Positions 17,946 through 28,400 of a stretch of DNA of 64,000 bases are shown here, piece after piece. How positions within the stretch are numbered: the first letter of the stretch is position 1; every line of letters begins with the position of its first letter. Below the pieces are notes generated by a model. That model did not search any database, had not been told where the DNA came from, and saw only the letters and a list, made by a program, of their open reading frames with translations. This DNA is from a virus: IMG/VR virus record IMGVR_UViG_3300028827_000100, positions 41,879-105,878 of that record; one strand, written 5' to 3'. Both the position numbers and the translations under genes were made by a program.

Positions 17946-18310
17946 ATGATACGGACGAAATTGAAGATGTAAAGACGAGAGTATTGCTTGAACTTGGATT
18001 GACACCAAACGATCCTCGTGTGGCTGAATTTACGGATGTTCACTGGTTCATATATTATCGTGCAATAATGAAGCGTGAGCATGAAAGATTTAATATGCTT
18101 AAAGAACTCATTGTTGGTTTGCTTGGGTTAAAAATACCGGCGACCGATTCCGTTTTACCTTTGTCGTATTTTATTGCACCTGAATTTTTCAGGTCTTTGA
18201 TGGAAGAAGAAAGAGTAATATATGAAAGTGACGTTGTAGATATGGATGACAGTGAAAGAATGCAGGTTCTTGACGAACTTGATAAACAACTTGAAGAGAA
18301 AGGGATTTAA
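17942..18310 (+). CDS. Tail assembly chaperone, extension made by -1 frameshift (G-T type)
   Basis: This frame encodes 122 residues fused to the preceding 148. It is open through the whole junction (DDTDEIEDVKTRVLLELG at its start) and ends three bases before the tape measure gene. The only independent starts are weak: a TTG at 17984 with no good ribosome binding site. The helical product with aromatic patches (DVHWFIYYRAIMKREHERF) fits the T part of the G-T chaperone, which binds tube subunits. The frameshift reading is an inference from sequence layout. Confidence 0.75.
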   Translation: MDDTDEIEDVKTRVLLELGLTPNDPRVAEFTDVHWFIYYRAIMKREHERFNMLKELIVGLLGLKIPATDSVLPLSYFIAPEFFRSLMEEERVIYESDVVDMDDSERMQVLDELDKQLEEKGI

Positions 18311-18312
18311 AG

Positions 18313-20379
18313 ATGCCGGAAGAAGGTGGTCAGATAATAGGTGGTTCAAAATATGGTTCGCCACAGGAACAGGCACAGGAGAGCAGGGAATATCAGGAAG
18401 CTGTAAAGTTTGCAAGGGAATTTGCTGAACAGAGGCGTTCGTTTGAAGAACTGTCGAGCAACCTTGGAAATCTTGCAAATACAATGAGGGAGTTTGTTGC
18501 TGAATACAGAGATGCAAGTAAAAATCTCGACGATACAATAAAGAGCACTGCAAGGAATCTTGATGAGGCTGTAAAGAATGTAAAAGACAGTATAGCCAAG
18601 AGTGCGGAAGAGTTTGCGCATGGACTTATTGCGCCAGCAGAAGAAGCCAGAAGACAGGCTGGGGTTCTTGGTGGCGTCATAGACAAAATAAGAGAAGGGA
18701 TAGAAGGATTACCCTTTGGCAAGGCTGTTGTGATGGCGGGTCTTGTTGCAACGAGCGCAGGGCTGATAAGACTTGCTATAGAGTCAAATGCCCAAAAAGC
18801 CCTTGCATCGATAAGGCAGTTTACAAGCGGCGTTGACATGGAGACGGAGGGCTTGAAGGAGGGGATTTCTTCTGTTGCGGATGAATGGAATGAAGATTGG
18901 TCTGTAATATCTGAATATTTCGGGAAAATAGGAACTGCATTAAGGGTTAATTTTAAGGAGTATGGCACGGCGTATCTTGAAGCATTTACTGATGAGATAT
19001 TTTCTCTTTCTGTATCTACAGGTCTTGCAAGAGATGAGATAATATCTGATTTTGAGGATATAAGCAAATATGCTTGGGATGCGGCAGACTCTTTTGGTGG
19101 AATAGCAACATCGGCAGAAATTTTATACACAGTAGGAAAAACAAGTGCTATGGGAATAGAGATGTTCAAGGGGACTTTGATGTCGGCCCTTGAACCGATG
19201 AAAATGTATGCCCTCACACAGGAAAATATAGTTGAGGGTGCATTAAGAATGAGGGGTCTTGAAGAAATATTCGGAGGTATGGAGGGCGGTATTGCAGGAT
19301 TTCAGGGGGTTATGAAGAACATAACCTCTATTGAATCAATGATAACATCAAGTCCGGGATGGATGATGCTGTTAACCGGAAATATTCCTGAAACAGGTGG
19401 AACGAGAGAATTATGGGGTGCCATGACTGAAGCCGCAAATGCTCTTAAAGGAGAAGGTGGCGGCGGCATATTTATAAAATACATAGACAAATTGAGTGAA
19501 TATGCGGCATCACAGGCAGATTTAAATTTGATGCTGTTTGAACAGTTTGGTGGCAACATAGAGGCAATTGAAATGATAAATACAATGTTTAAGGATTTGG
19601 ACAGATTGCGGAGTGTTCTTGCCGGTGTTGACAACTCAAACAAATTGTTGAGTGAGTCATTGACGACAGATAAATTCAGGGAAGCGCTGGTACAGGCTGG
19701 TCTTGAGAAAAGAAAAATAGATGAAGCCGTAACTCTCTACAAAGAGATGATGGAGAATCAGAAAAAACTGTTTGAAAATCTCCAGAATCCACTTGAGAGA
19801 TTGCGTAACATAGCAGAAAACAAACTGAAAGAAATACTCGATGCTATAGGCCAACTTTCAGGTGGAACTATAAATTTACTTACGAGCCTTGTTACCGGGT
19901 TGCAGACGCTTATTGCGACAGTTGCTATAGGACTTGACAAGTTTGGAATAACAGAGGATGTGTTTGAGAAGGTTACAGGAGTTGGTATTAAAAATGCTGA
20001 AAGATTCTTTTCAGCAGTTGCGGCAAGATTCGGATATTCGGTAGACCAATTCACATCGGGTCTTGAAGAAGTTGCGAACCTGCCGGAAAAAATAGGTGGT
20101 GCGGCAGGCAAGATAGCGGGAAACATACTTGAATCTCTTGGGGTTGCTCCTGTAGTTATAAGAGGTGAAAAGGATATAGATTTGATAGAAAGGCTCGTGA
20201 AAAAGCAGGTTGCGAGGAGGGAGGCAAAAGACCTCGTTATACCCTCTGCATACTCTTACGATGTTGAAAGTACAACATTTACATACAAGCCACATGCTAT
20301 AGATATAAATTTGAGACTAACACCAAAGACAATTGAATATTTAAACTACATTAACGAGGTAAATCATGGCGGACGTTAA
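18313..20379 (+). CDS. Tail tape measure protein
   Basis: The 688-residue protein sets tail length and is ejected with the DNA. Residues 1-130 are coiled-coil-like with regular hydrophobic heptads (NLANTMREFVAEYRDASKNL). A hydrophobic helix lies near 138-160 (GKAVVMAGLVATSAGLIRLA). The rest is mostly helical, with Gly-rich breaks near residues 325-385. Length by the usual rule of about 0.15 nm per residue suggests a tail near 100 nm. It follows the frameshifted chaperones and overlaps the next gene by 14 bases. Confidence 0.8.
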   Translation: MPEEGGQIIGGSKYGSPQEQAQESREYQEAVKFAREFAEQRRSFEELSSNLGNLANTMREFVAEYRDASKNLDDTIKSTARNLDEAVKNVKDSIAKSAEEFAHGLIAPAEEARRQAGVLGGVIDKIREGIEGLPFGKAVVMAGLVATSAGLIRLAIESNAQKALASIRQFTSGVDMETEGLKEGISSVADEWNEDWSVISEYFGKIGTALRVNFKEYGTAYLEAFTDEIFSLSVSTGLARDEIISDFEDISKYAWDAADSFGGIATSAEILYTVGKTSAMGIEMFKGTLMSALEPMKMYALTQENIVEGALRMRGLEEIFGGMEGGIAGFQGVMKNITSIESMITSSPGWMMLLTGNIPETGGTRELWGAMTEAANALKGEGGGGIFIKYIDKLSEYAASQADLNLMLFEQFGGNIEAIEMINTMFKDLDRLRSVLAGVDNSNKLLSESLTTDKFREALVQAGLEKRKIDEAVTLYKEMMENQKKLFENLQNPLERLRNIAENKLKEILDAIGQLSGGTINLLTSLVTGLQTLIATVAIGLDKFGITEDVFEKVTGVGIKNAERFFSAVAARFGYSVDQFTSGLEEVANLPEKIGGAAGKIAGNILESLGVAPVVIRGEKDIDLIERLVKKQVARREAKDLVIPSAYSYDVESTTFTYKPHAIDINLRLTPKTIEYLNYINEVNHGGR

Positions 20380-21067
20380 TTACACTGGCAATTGGCGAAT
20401 AGGTAAGGTGTATAAAAACGAAAGCGGAGAGGTAGTGTCAAAAGAAAATATAGATGTTTATATAAATCCGGTGAGTGTTGTGCCTGAACTTGTACAGAGA
20501 GTAAATTATACGGATACGGTTGGTGGTACAGCAATATCTGCATGGTCATATGACCCACTTGCTAATTACAGTGGGTATAGCAGGTTTTCTTTCAGGATTG
20601 CAGGTGTTGCAATATCATATACTGTCAGAGGGAATGTGGTAAATACAAGCCCAAGTCATCAAACGGTAATGGCTTCGGCGATAGCAAACAATTTCAACAT
20701 CACGATAGGTAACAGGAATGAGCTTGAAGCATCACGTGCAAATGAAGATGCGAAGGCCGGAGTTTTTAAGGATATAAAGAGAAACGCCATAGACCTGTTT
20801 ACATTTTTCAACGCAAAATTTGTTGATGTTATAGATGGTGAGACAGTTTATGCTGAATGGGAAATAGACATTTCGACACCGTTAATGAGCCCGGTTGATT
20901 TTGACAACAGAAAGGAATACTTGAGTGTCGTTGGCATTGTGACAACGCCATTCACTCTCAACGAAGATGCTGGACGTCCATATATGCCAACATGGAGTGT
21001 TGGGTTTACAGTCTTTGATGAGGATGTTGAGAGTGTCATGAATCATATAAAATCGTTTTCGAGGTAA
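20366..21067 (+). CDS. Tail/baseplate protein of unknown family
   Basis: The 233-residue, beta-rich protein begins inside the end of the tape measure gene. It has repeated aromatic strands such as GYSRFSFRIAGVAISYTVRG. Its place between tape measure and hub is where myoviruses encode tube-initiator or hub-associated proteins. No family recognised with confidence. Confidence 0.65.
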   Translation: MADVNYTGNWRIGKVYKNESGEVVSKENIDVYINPVSVVPELVQRVNYTDTVGGTAISAWSYDPLANYSGYSRFSFRIAGVAISYTVRGNVVNTSPSHQTVMASAIANNFNITIGNRNELEASRANEDAKAGVFKDIKRNAIDLFTFFNAKFVDVIDGETVYAEWEIDISTPLMSPVDFDNRKEYLSVVGIVTTPFTLNEDAGRPYMPTWSVGFTVFDEDVESVMNHIKSFSR

Positions 21068-21071
21068 TTGT

Positions 21072-22679
21072 ATGTACAGACAATCTTATTCGTACAAATT
21101 GCTGATAAATGGTATTGAGATACCGCACAACATGATTAGTGATTTTGATATTTCATACAACGTTGTTCCAGAGTTGTCAATATGTAATATAGGGTTGATA
21201 GATTCAAAAAAAGAACTGGTATATAATCCTAATAGGGTTTCAAAGAGCAATTTAACAAGGCTTATTGAAAATGCCGCCCTGAAAAGAGGTGTAAGGCTTG
21301 AATACATGAAGCCTTATTTCAAGGATAACGACGTTGTTACTCTTTTCATAAAAGTTGGTAACGAATGGCATTGGGGTTTCTTTGGATATGTCAGTTCTGT
21401 CTCGCTGGGGATAGGTGTTGCAGGTGAAGCTCCGATAACATTACATGCAGAAAGTTCACTGAAACCGTTTAGATACAATTACATATCTTTTAATTCATTG
21501 CTTGTACCGTCTGAATTGAAAGAAAAAGATTTGGAGGGCTTGTATACAGCATACTATTCCCCTTTTGACGGGATTGATACACACGGAAAAGATATTTACG
21601 AACAGGTTAAATTTATTTTTGACAACAGCAGATACAGGGCGAGTGAAGTAGTTGTCGGTGATGGGTCGTTTTCTGATATGACAGAGATTGTTATAGGTAG
21701 CCCTGAAGACATGATAGGCATTTTTGATTCTTTTAAGAGTATTACAAGAATTGGGAGTGATGCAGACCTTGAACAGTATATAAGTTCCGTTATTAAATCA
21801 GAAGGATGGGGAACTGAAACATTATATCCGCAAAGACAGATATACATGATAAAGATAGATACAGACAAAAGCAAAACATGGAAAACATTGACCGCAAACG
21901 TTGAGTTTAGTGCTCCATCGCTGTCGCAACCTGCAATAAATAACAAACTTGATTATTTGCATCAATGCGTATCCAATTGGACTTATATCGTTTATACACT
22001 TCAAAACGGGGACGTTGTTATAGAGCCGTTGTTGTTTGGAACAATTGCAGGTTATACTGTACTTGATTCAAAGAGGGTTGGCAGTAATTCTACATATACT
22101 TTTAATGGTACATCTATTGCCACCGCTTCGATGACGACAATAGATGTTATTTCCGGGATTGAAAATACAGAACTTACACAAGTTCCAAAAAGAACGAAGT
22201 TGTTGCCGGACGAAGCCATAAGATTGTATGGGTTGAGGTTCACACGTCCTGATGTATGGCGTGGAAAAATATCCCCATCGATAGCCGACATATACAACCT
22301 GTATCTTCTGAACAGGGCATGGATAAATGCAAAGACGGCTTCTGTTTCTGCAATGTATGAGGGTAATGACAATTATATAAACAGGCCAGTGCTCGTTGAA
22401 CCGTTTGATGCTGTTTTTCTGAATAAATCCATGAGGTTGAGCTGGAGTGGTGGAACAGGGGTTCTTGCTAATTACAATCTTGATTTTGGCATGGTGTACG
22501 ATCCTGAAGAAAAAACATATTTGCCTGAATACAGAATTGGAGATAGCAGAGCGATTTCAAACCTCGGTTTTATTTTTGGGATTGTAGACGAAATAGAAAA
22601 AAATAAAAATTTGCAAAGTGTAGGTGGCAGGGAAATGAATGAGATGATTTCATCTGTGTTAGAGGAGACTGCAACATGA
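21072..22679 (+). CDS. Baseplate hub protein candidate (gp27/gpD-like)
   Basis: This 535-residue protein begins with a beta-domain (YSYKLLINGIEIPHNMISDF) like the first barrel of hub proteins, with later strands such as GFFGYVSSVSLGIGVAGEAP. It is followed at once by the spike gene, the usual hub-spike order. The C-terminus is helical (NEMISSVLEETAT) and overlaps the spike start at ATGA, so the two are translated together, as expected for partners in one complex. Confidence 0.65.
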   Translation: MYRQSYSYKLLINGIEIPHNMISDFDISYNVVPELSICNIGLIDSKKELVYNPNRVSKSNLTRLIENAALKRGVRLEYMKPYFKDNDVVTLFIKVGNEWHWGFFGYVSSVSLGIGVAGEAPITLHAESSLKPFRYNYISFNSLLVPSELKEKDLEGLYTAYYSPFDGIDTHGKDIYEQVKFIFDNSRYRASEVVVGDGSFSDMTEIVIGSPEDMIGIFDSFKSITRIGSDADLEQYISSVIKSEGWGTETLYPQRQIYMIKIDTDKSKTWKTLTANVEFSAPSLSQPAINNKLDYLHQCVSNWTYIVYTLQNGDVVIEPLLFGTIAGYTVLDSKRVGSNSTYTFNGTSIATASMTTIDVISGIENTELTQVPKRTKLLPDEAIRLYGLRFTRPDVWRGKISPSIADIYNLYLLNRAWINAKTASVSAMYEGNDNYINRPVLVEPFDAVFLNKSMRLSWSGGTGVLANYNLDFGMVYDPEEKTYLPEYRIGDSRAISNLGFIFGIVDEIEKNKNLQSVGGREMNEMISSVLEETAT

Positions 22680-23938
22680 AAGAGTGGTCGCTTGCTGATA
22701 TACCAAGAGGCATAGATAAATCGAGAATATTTACCGGGGTTGTAAGCAATGTAAATTCTGCATCCATGTTGATGGATGTCGAGATAGTTGAAATTCAAAT
22801 GAGGGTTAGAGATATTGCCATACCCCCGTTGTACATATCAAACAGTCAGAAGTCCGGGGTGGTGGCAGTACCAAGAGTTGGCGATTCCGTCCTTCTTGCA
22901 CTGAAACAGTCGGAATGGGTTGTCATAGGTTACAACATTGCGAAATACAGGGATGATACGAATACTGTAAGAACTGCATGGCAGGATATAGTAGACAAAA
23001 GCGGGAATGGGATACCGGCTTTTGAATTGACGGAAGGAGACTTTGGCATTTTCGTTCACGAGAACGACAAGGCTGTGGATATGCTCCTGTTAAAAGATGG
23101 GAAGTTTATTTTGAGTTCTGGTCTTGCGTACATGGTGGTCGATCAACAGGATTCAAGTTTCAGGTATATGTTTGACTATATGTCAAAGACTGTTGCTGGA
23201 GGGATTGCAACTCTTGAATGCGGATTCCCCTCCATTGACAACAACGGAAAGAAAAAGTATATTGTGTATGACCACTTTTTCGGATACAGAAGTGCAAATG
23301 AGGATTTTGAAATAGGTTATGTGAACGACAACGGCATTCCTGCAAAAACTAAATCGGGTGGCAATGTAAGAGCAAGAATAAAAGTTGGGAATGCGGTTAT
23401 CACTATTGGAGATGACAATTCAATAGAAATTAAAACTACATCAAAAGTTTTCATAGATTCGTCTGAAGCAAATGTAGATGTTGGTACTGTCAGGGTGAAA
23501 GGGCAGAAAATGAAAATTGAAGAGAATGAGATAGATATTAATGCTGAAGACGTGAGCCTTGATACAAATGCAGTGTCTATAAATGCAGACAACATTGATA
23601 TTGAAGCGAAAAGTGCTTCATTGAATATAGATTCTCTAAAGGTAGATTCCAACGAAGTAAAGGTGGAGTCTGATTCTGTGGAAATTAGCGGAAGTAAGAC
23701 AAAGTTGACATCAAACAGTATGGAGATTGACAGCGGGAATATGAGCATGGATGTTCAGAGCATGAATGTCAATGCACAGTCTGCATCCATAGGTGGTGAT
23801 GTCCCGCTTGTTTTGAGTACAATCTTGTCTATTCTGGAATCGCACACGCACCCTTATTCGGATGGGGTTACAGGCCCATCACCATCACTTGCAGATGCAT
23901 CTTTTACATATGCTACCAAAATTGTAAAAGGAAGCTGA
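22676..23938 (+). CDS. Baseplate central spike protein (gpV/gp5-like)
   Basis: The spike punctures the outer membrane. Residues about 15-105 form an OB-fold-like domain (IFTGVVSNVNSASMLMDVEI, then GVVAVPRVGDSVLLALKQSE). Residues about 240-385 consist of short repeating strands of 7-8 residues (EVKVESDSVEISGSKTKLTS and similar), as in the triple-stranded beta-helix of T4 gp5 and P2 gpV. Near residue 388 is SHTHPYSDG, a His-x-His patch like the metal-binding tip region of such spikes. No lysozyme domain is visible. Confidence 0.85.
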   Translation: MKEWSLADIPRGIDKSRIFTGVVSNVNSASMLMDVEIVEIQMRVRDIAIPPLYISNSQKSGVVAVPRVGDSVLLALKQSEWVVIGYNIAKYRDDTNTVRTAWQDIVDKSGNGIPAFELTEGDFGIFVHENDKAVDMLLLKDGKFILSSGLAYMVVDQQDSSFRYMFDYMSKTVAGGIATLECGFPSIDNNGKKKYIVYDHFFGYRSANEDFEIGYVNDNGIPAKTKSGGNVRARIKVGNAVITIGDDNSIEIKTTSKVFIDSSEANVDVGTVRVKGQKMKIEENEIDINAEDVSLDTNAVSINADNIDIEAKSASLNIDSLKVDSNEVKVESDSVEISGSKTKLTSNSMEIDSGNMSMDVQSMNVNAQSASIGGDVPLVLSTILSILESHTHPYSDGVTGPSPSLADASFTYATKIVKGS

Positions 23939-23939
23939 T

Positions 23940-25433
23940 ATGGCTATAGGTGATAAGGACTATCTTCGTAAGCAACTTGGCTTTTATGATTGGGATGATG
24001 TTGCACAGTGTGCGTGCGAACTTGTTAAAAGATACGGAGTTGCAGATGTAAGAAATATTCTCGAAAAACTGAAAAGCCTTTCTGAAATAAATGCTGATTT
24101 GCAGGAATACATAAGTGATGTGATAGCAAGGATTGACAGTATCATATCACTTGCAGACAGCATATTGAATTTGAATCCTCTTGAAAGATTGATATATAGA
24201 GAATTGTCAAAACTGAAAGTGTGCCCGCTTGTGGACAATCTTATATATGACATTCTCGGTGATATAAATATACTCAAAAATATACAGCTTGGGGAGTGGT
24301 TTGGGAACAGGGCCGGAGCCATTATAGGTGCTTTGAACACCACAAATCAGGTTTTAAGTGAATCACAGGAGAAACTTTTAAGATTTGCAGAGCTTATAAA
24401 AGTGATGGATGCCTGTTCTACGGAATCCATACCTGAAAGCAAAAACTATGAAGATGTTTTGCTTGGACATCATGTTGTAGTGCCACCGAACATAGAAAAG
24501 AGTGAAGAACATTATGACATACCCCCGATGGGTACGGTGGCGAACGTTAACGGGGAAACGTGGTATGCCTTCGAGAAGGACGGTTTTGTAAAAGTAGCAA
24601 GAAAGATAAATAGTGTGTGGCAATCTCCGGTAGATGTCACTGAAGGATATTATCCCAAAATATTTTTTGATGGCACGAGGGTGAATATATACTTTTCAAA
24701 GAATTATAAAATTGGTCTTGTGTCAATGTTACCGCACGAATTGAGTCTTATAGAAGTGCCGTTTTCTCTTTGGGATTGCTCAAAGATAACATTCAGTTTG
24801 GTAGAGAAAAATGAAAGTATTTACATTTGCGGTTTCAACAGTGAATATGGAAGGCTTTTTAGAGAGCCTTCAACATCACATTTTCAAATACAGCAATTCA
24901 AAGATGGACTCCGTGGGTTTGTGCCAGTGCCGGAATCATTCAGGGTTTTAACGGACAGACTGCAATGGCAGGGAGTGACGGTTGACACCAATTATTTTGA
25001 TGTTTCCTATAGGGTGTATGAAGATGGAAATATGCTTGCTGAATTAACATCTACTGAATATATATATGAGGCATCTTCCGGTACTGATTATTGGGTTACA
25101 GCGGTATATACGAACAAAGCAACTGGAGTTGTTACAGAGGGCTATCCGTCTAACAGAGACAGGCTTACTGGGGTTATAAGAGTAAGAAAGCAGGAAGATG
25201 TTTCATACAGTCAGCAAATTATTGAAAGACACGATTGGTATAAATACTTTTATGATGTTGTATATGTCAATGATGATGTAAACTCGCACGGTTATGTTGA
25301 AACGGAAAATTTCAAGACAGTGAAGTATTCTCCTTATATTGCGGATTCAACATTGGACAATTATTCTGGAAATACATTTGCCATTTCTGCGAAATATGAA
25401 GAAAACAAAAGATGGCCGTCACAACTAAATTAG
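23940..25433 (+). CDS. Tail structural protein with a fibronectin III-like segment
   Basis: The 497-residue protein has a helical N-terminal domain (residues 1-165, several cysteines) and a beta-rich remainder. Around residues 320-400 the pattern of strands (VSYRVYEDGNMLAELTSTEY and YWVTAVYTNKATGVVTEGYP) resembles a fibronectin type III domain, a common glycan-binding or spacer module of phage tails. It starts two bases after the spike gene. Probable baseplate periphery or fibre base. Confidence 0.6.
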   Translation: MAIGDKDYLRKQLGFYDWDDVAQCACELVKRYGVADVRNILEKLKSLSEINADLQEYISDVIARIDSIISLADSILNLNPLERLIYRELSKLKVCPLVDNLIYDILGDINILKNIQLGEWFGNRAGAIIGALNTTNQVLSESQEKLLRFAELIKVMDACSTESIPESKNYEDVLLGHHVVVPPNIEKSEEHYDIPPMGTVANVNGETWYAFEKDGFVKVARKINSVWQSPVDVTEGYYPKIFFDGTRVNIYFSKNYKIGLVSMLPHELSLIEVPFSLWDCSKITFSLVEKNESIYICGFNSEYGRLFREPSTSHFQIQQFKDGLRGFVPVPESFRVLTDRLQWQGVTVDTNYFDVSYRVYEDGNMLAELTSTEYIYEASSGTDYWVTAVYTNKATGVVTEGYPSNRDRLTGVIRVRKQEDVSYSQQIIERHDWYKYFYDVVYVNDDVNSHGYVETENFKTVKYSPYIADSTLDNYSGNTFAISAKYEENKRWPSQLN

Positions 25434-25444
25434 AGGAGGATAAA

Positions 25445-28400
25445 ATGTTTCAGCTTGTAGACACCATTCCTTTCAGAATAAAAGGCGAGGTTCTTGTAGA
25501 AGTTGAGAGAAACGGCATTCTTGTTGATACAAGAAAACAAAACAACCTGTGGCTTGACCGTGGAACAAGAGATATAATTCTTGGTAATGAGCCTTCAAAG
25601 ATTTTTGTAAGTGATTCAACGGTACAACCGCAGTATACGGATACAGAAGTTCCGGCTGGAACACAAAATGCTTTTGGTAATGCAACAAGGACATATCAGC
25701 AATCAGTGAATGGTGTTGTTGTGAACAGGCACGAGTTTTATACGCAAATAGCACCTCCAACATCCGGGACGAGAACTATAAATACTATAGGTTTAACACG
25801 TGGTGGAAGCGGTGTTGAAAACACACTTGCTTTTGCATACCTTGTGCTGACAGCGCCAATTGTACAGACTACACTTGATACACTCCACATATATTACTAT
25901 GTATATATTTTACAGCCGAATATACAGGGAATAGGACATAGCGGGTGGAATGATTTTGCAGAATCATTTTTCGGATATAAAAATTACAGTTTGTATGTAA
26001 GCAGACAGCTTTTTTATGGTGCACCGAAGAACGACATGAAATGGGACGGTTATGCTTTTTCCCAAACTGATTCGAGATATATATATAACACTGAAGTTAT
26101 AGATGAGAACAAGTACAAGGTATATTTTCTTACAAATTTTGGTTCATCGTCAGATTTGTCTTCTTACGTTGGTCACTTGGCGGCATTTTCTGTTGTGAGA
26201 AGCTCTTATTACTACCTTGTTAAAAATATAATAGAGGATGGATATGTTGGCAGGTTTTGGCCTAAAAGGAATACATCCACAGAGCCATTTTTCGATTCGG
26301 GATCTTCACAGCTTCCGCAGGGGTGGAGTAAGGGTGCTGAAATAAGAGCTACAAATCCATTCGCACCGGAGTATCTTGGTATTTTTTACAAGGTGAATAT
26401 AGTTACAACCGGAGATGTCGGCGCATCTGAATATTATGTGGATGTTCTTGCCCCTTATTATCCGTCTACTGGATGGGGGCATATGATGCTGTTTGATTTT
26501 GTAAACAAGGGAGGGTCTTCTTACGTTATAAGAAGTGGAATTATAAGCAAGCTCGGAAGGGATTTTATTATTACATCGTACATAAATAACACAACCGGGG
26601 AATACTACACAACAATTAGTGATTTGAATGGTGGCGGTTATGTTGATATAATTGGTGATGATACAGCGAGCTGTAAGATATGGATACATGGTGGTGGGAC
26701 TTCCGATTTGTTTTTCTATGACCAGAAAAACAGGGATAAGTTTTTCAAAGTAACATTTAACGACCCTGTTAATGTATTTGACAATTCGCTAACAGAATAT
26801 ACGTCTGCAAGAGACATCTTTCATGCAGAGGGGGATTCTTCAAAAATATACCTGTGGCATCATCACGACGGAGTTGTTGGCGTGTTTGATGTTGCTACCG
26901 GGGTTATTTCAGATACGTGGATAGACCGCACGTCTTTTTTGCTTGATTACACAACTGTTGGTGATGACATGATATGGGAATGGGGTTTGTATGATTCTGT
27001 TAACAGTAGAATACTTATAGGTGTCAACAAGTCCGTTTTTGTTTATCCTGTAGATGGTGTGACGGAGTTGAATGGTTTTACCGGAGTGGCCGATTTCAAC
27101 TCTACTACAATAAAAAATTGGTCTGCCATAATTGTGAAAGACGGAACTCTTGCCCACAATGCTGGAAATCTTGAATTTGGACTTTCACATGGTAAGCCTG
27201 TTTCTGGAACAAACAATGGTCTCGGAACTTTGATGTTGCAGAGAGTTTCACCGGGGGCTTTCGATGTTGTTGTAAAAATATCCAGTTTTTCACCTACTGA
27301 TTCAAATCAGAGAATGGGAATGATAGTATGTGGTTCACATGACAATATAGATACGCAAAAAAGAATAGAAAGAGGGGGAGGCAATATCATAGAGGCTTAT
27401 ACGGACGACGTCCTTGACAGTGGTGGAAGCGCAAGTTATTCCAAGACAGACGTATGGTTTAGGATAGAAAGGGATGCCTCGAATAACGTTAGTGTATATT
27501 ATGCTGACCCGTCTGTAGGCACGTGGAATCAACTTGGTGTTACAACGGTTATGTCGGGAGAGGTGTATGTTGGTTTAACTGGGCACACAAGAGATAATGG
27601 GGCAACTTCTCTTATACAGGCTACCGTGTCTGATTTTTATTTTAATACGGGAACGGTTGACAAGAGGCAACAGTCTGTATATATTGACAACACCATACTT
27701 GCGGCTACAGCACAAAGCGGTATTGTAAAACTTTACAATGGGATATATCATATTATAACAGATGTTGGTGTCGTTGCTGTGAATGCAAATTCTTTTGACA
27801 AGGTAAAAGATTACAAGTTATACAGAAACACAGACAGCAATGGAAAATATGGATACTTCATAGAAAACTATTACAATGGAAAATATTTTGGTGTTGCCAA
27901 GGTGTCGTTGCTCTATCAGAATTATTCAAACAAGTGGGATTACGATTCAAGATTTGCCAACACTTATGAAGTTCAATTGTATGAACCGCTTGTTGATGAG
28001 TATATGTGGGTTGGTGGATTTGAAAGTTACAAGCAGGTATTGACTATGATAGGTTTAAACCTGATAAAAAATTATCAGAGTTCTACTCCACATTCGTATG
28101 CCGATGGGCAATTGCGGTTTGAATACGTTGGTGGTTCGTGGGTATTGACTGATTCTGATAATGCATCTCCCACGCCAAAGGTTACTCATTCTGCATGGGA
28201 AGCACTACCTTCTGGAAGCGAAGAAATTAGGTTTCTTGACGGCCCTACACCGGGGCAGTCTCATGTTGATGGTGATATGTATACTTCGTGGTGTGTTTCC
28301 AAGGGGTTGATAAAAGACAATCAGGAGTATATAACAAATATAGGCATGGGAGTTTATTTTTCGGATGCACAGAGAGCTAACGAAACATATACGAATATTG

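Noticed and set aside
18393-19217. Long minus-strand open frame (274 codons) inside the tape measure gene
   Set aside because: It is antisense to a well-supported gene, has no ribosome binding site and shows low-complexity Ser/Phe-rich translation typical of a shadow frame. The same applies to long minus-strand frames at 42308-43132, 54355-55002, 57865-58536 and 60440-61279.
18313-20379. Tape measure gene fused to a peptidase or lysozyme domain
   Set aside because: I looked for SLT, NlpC or peptidase motifs in the C-terminal third and saw none.
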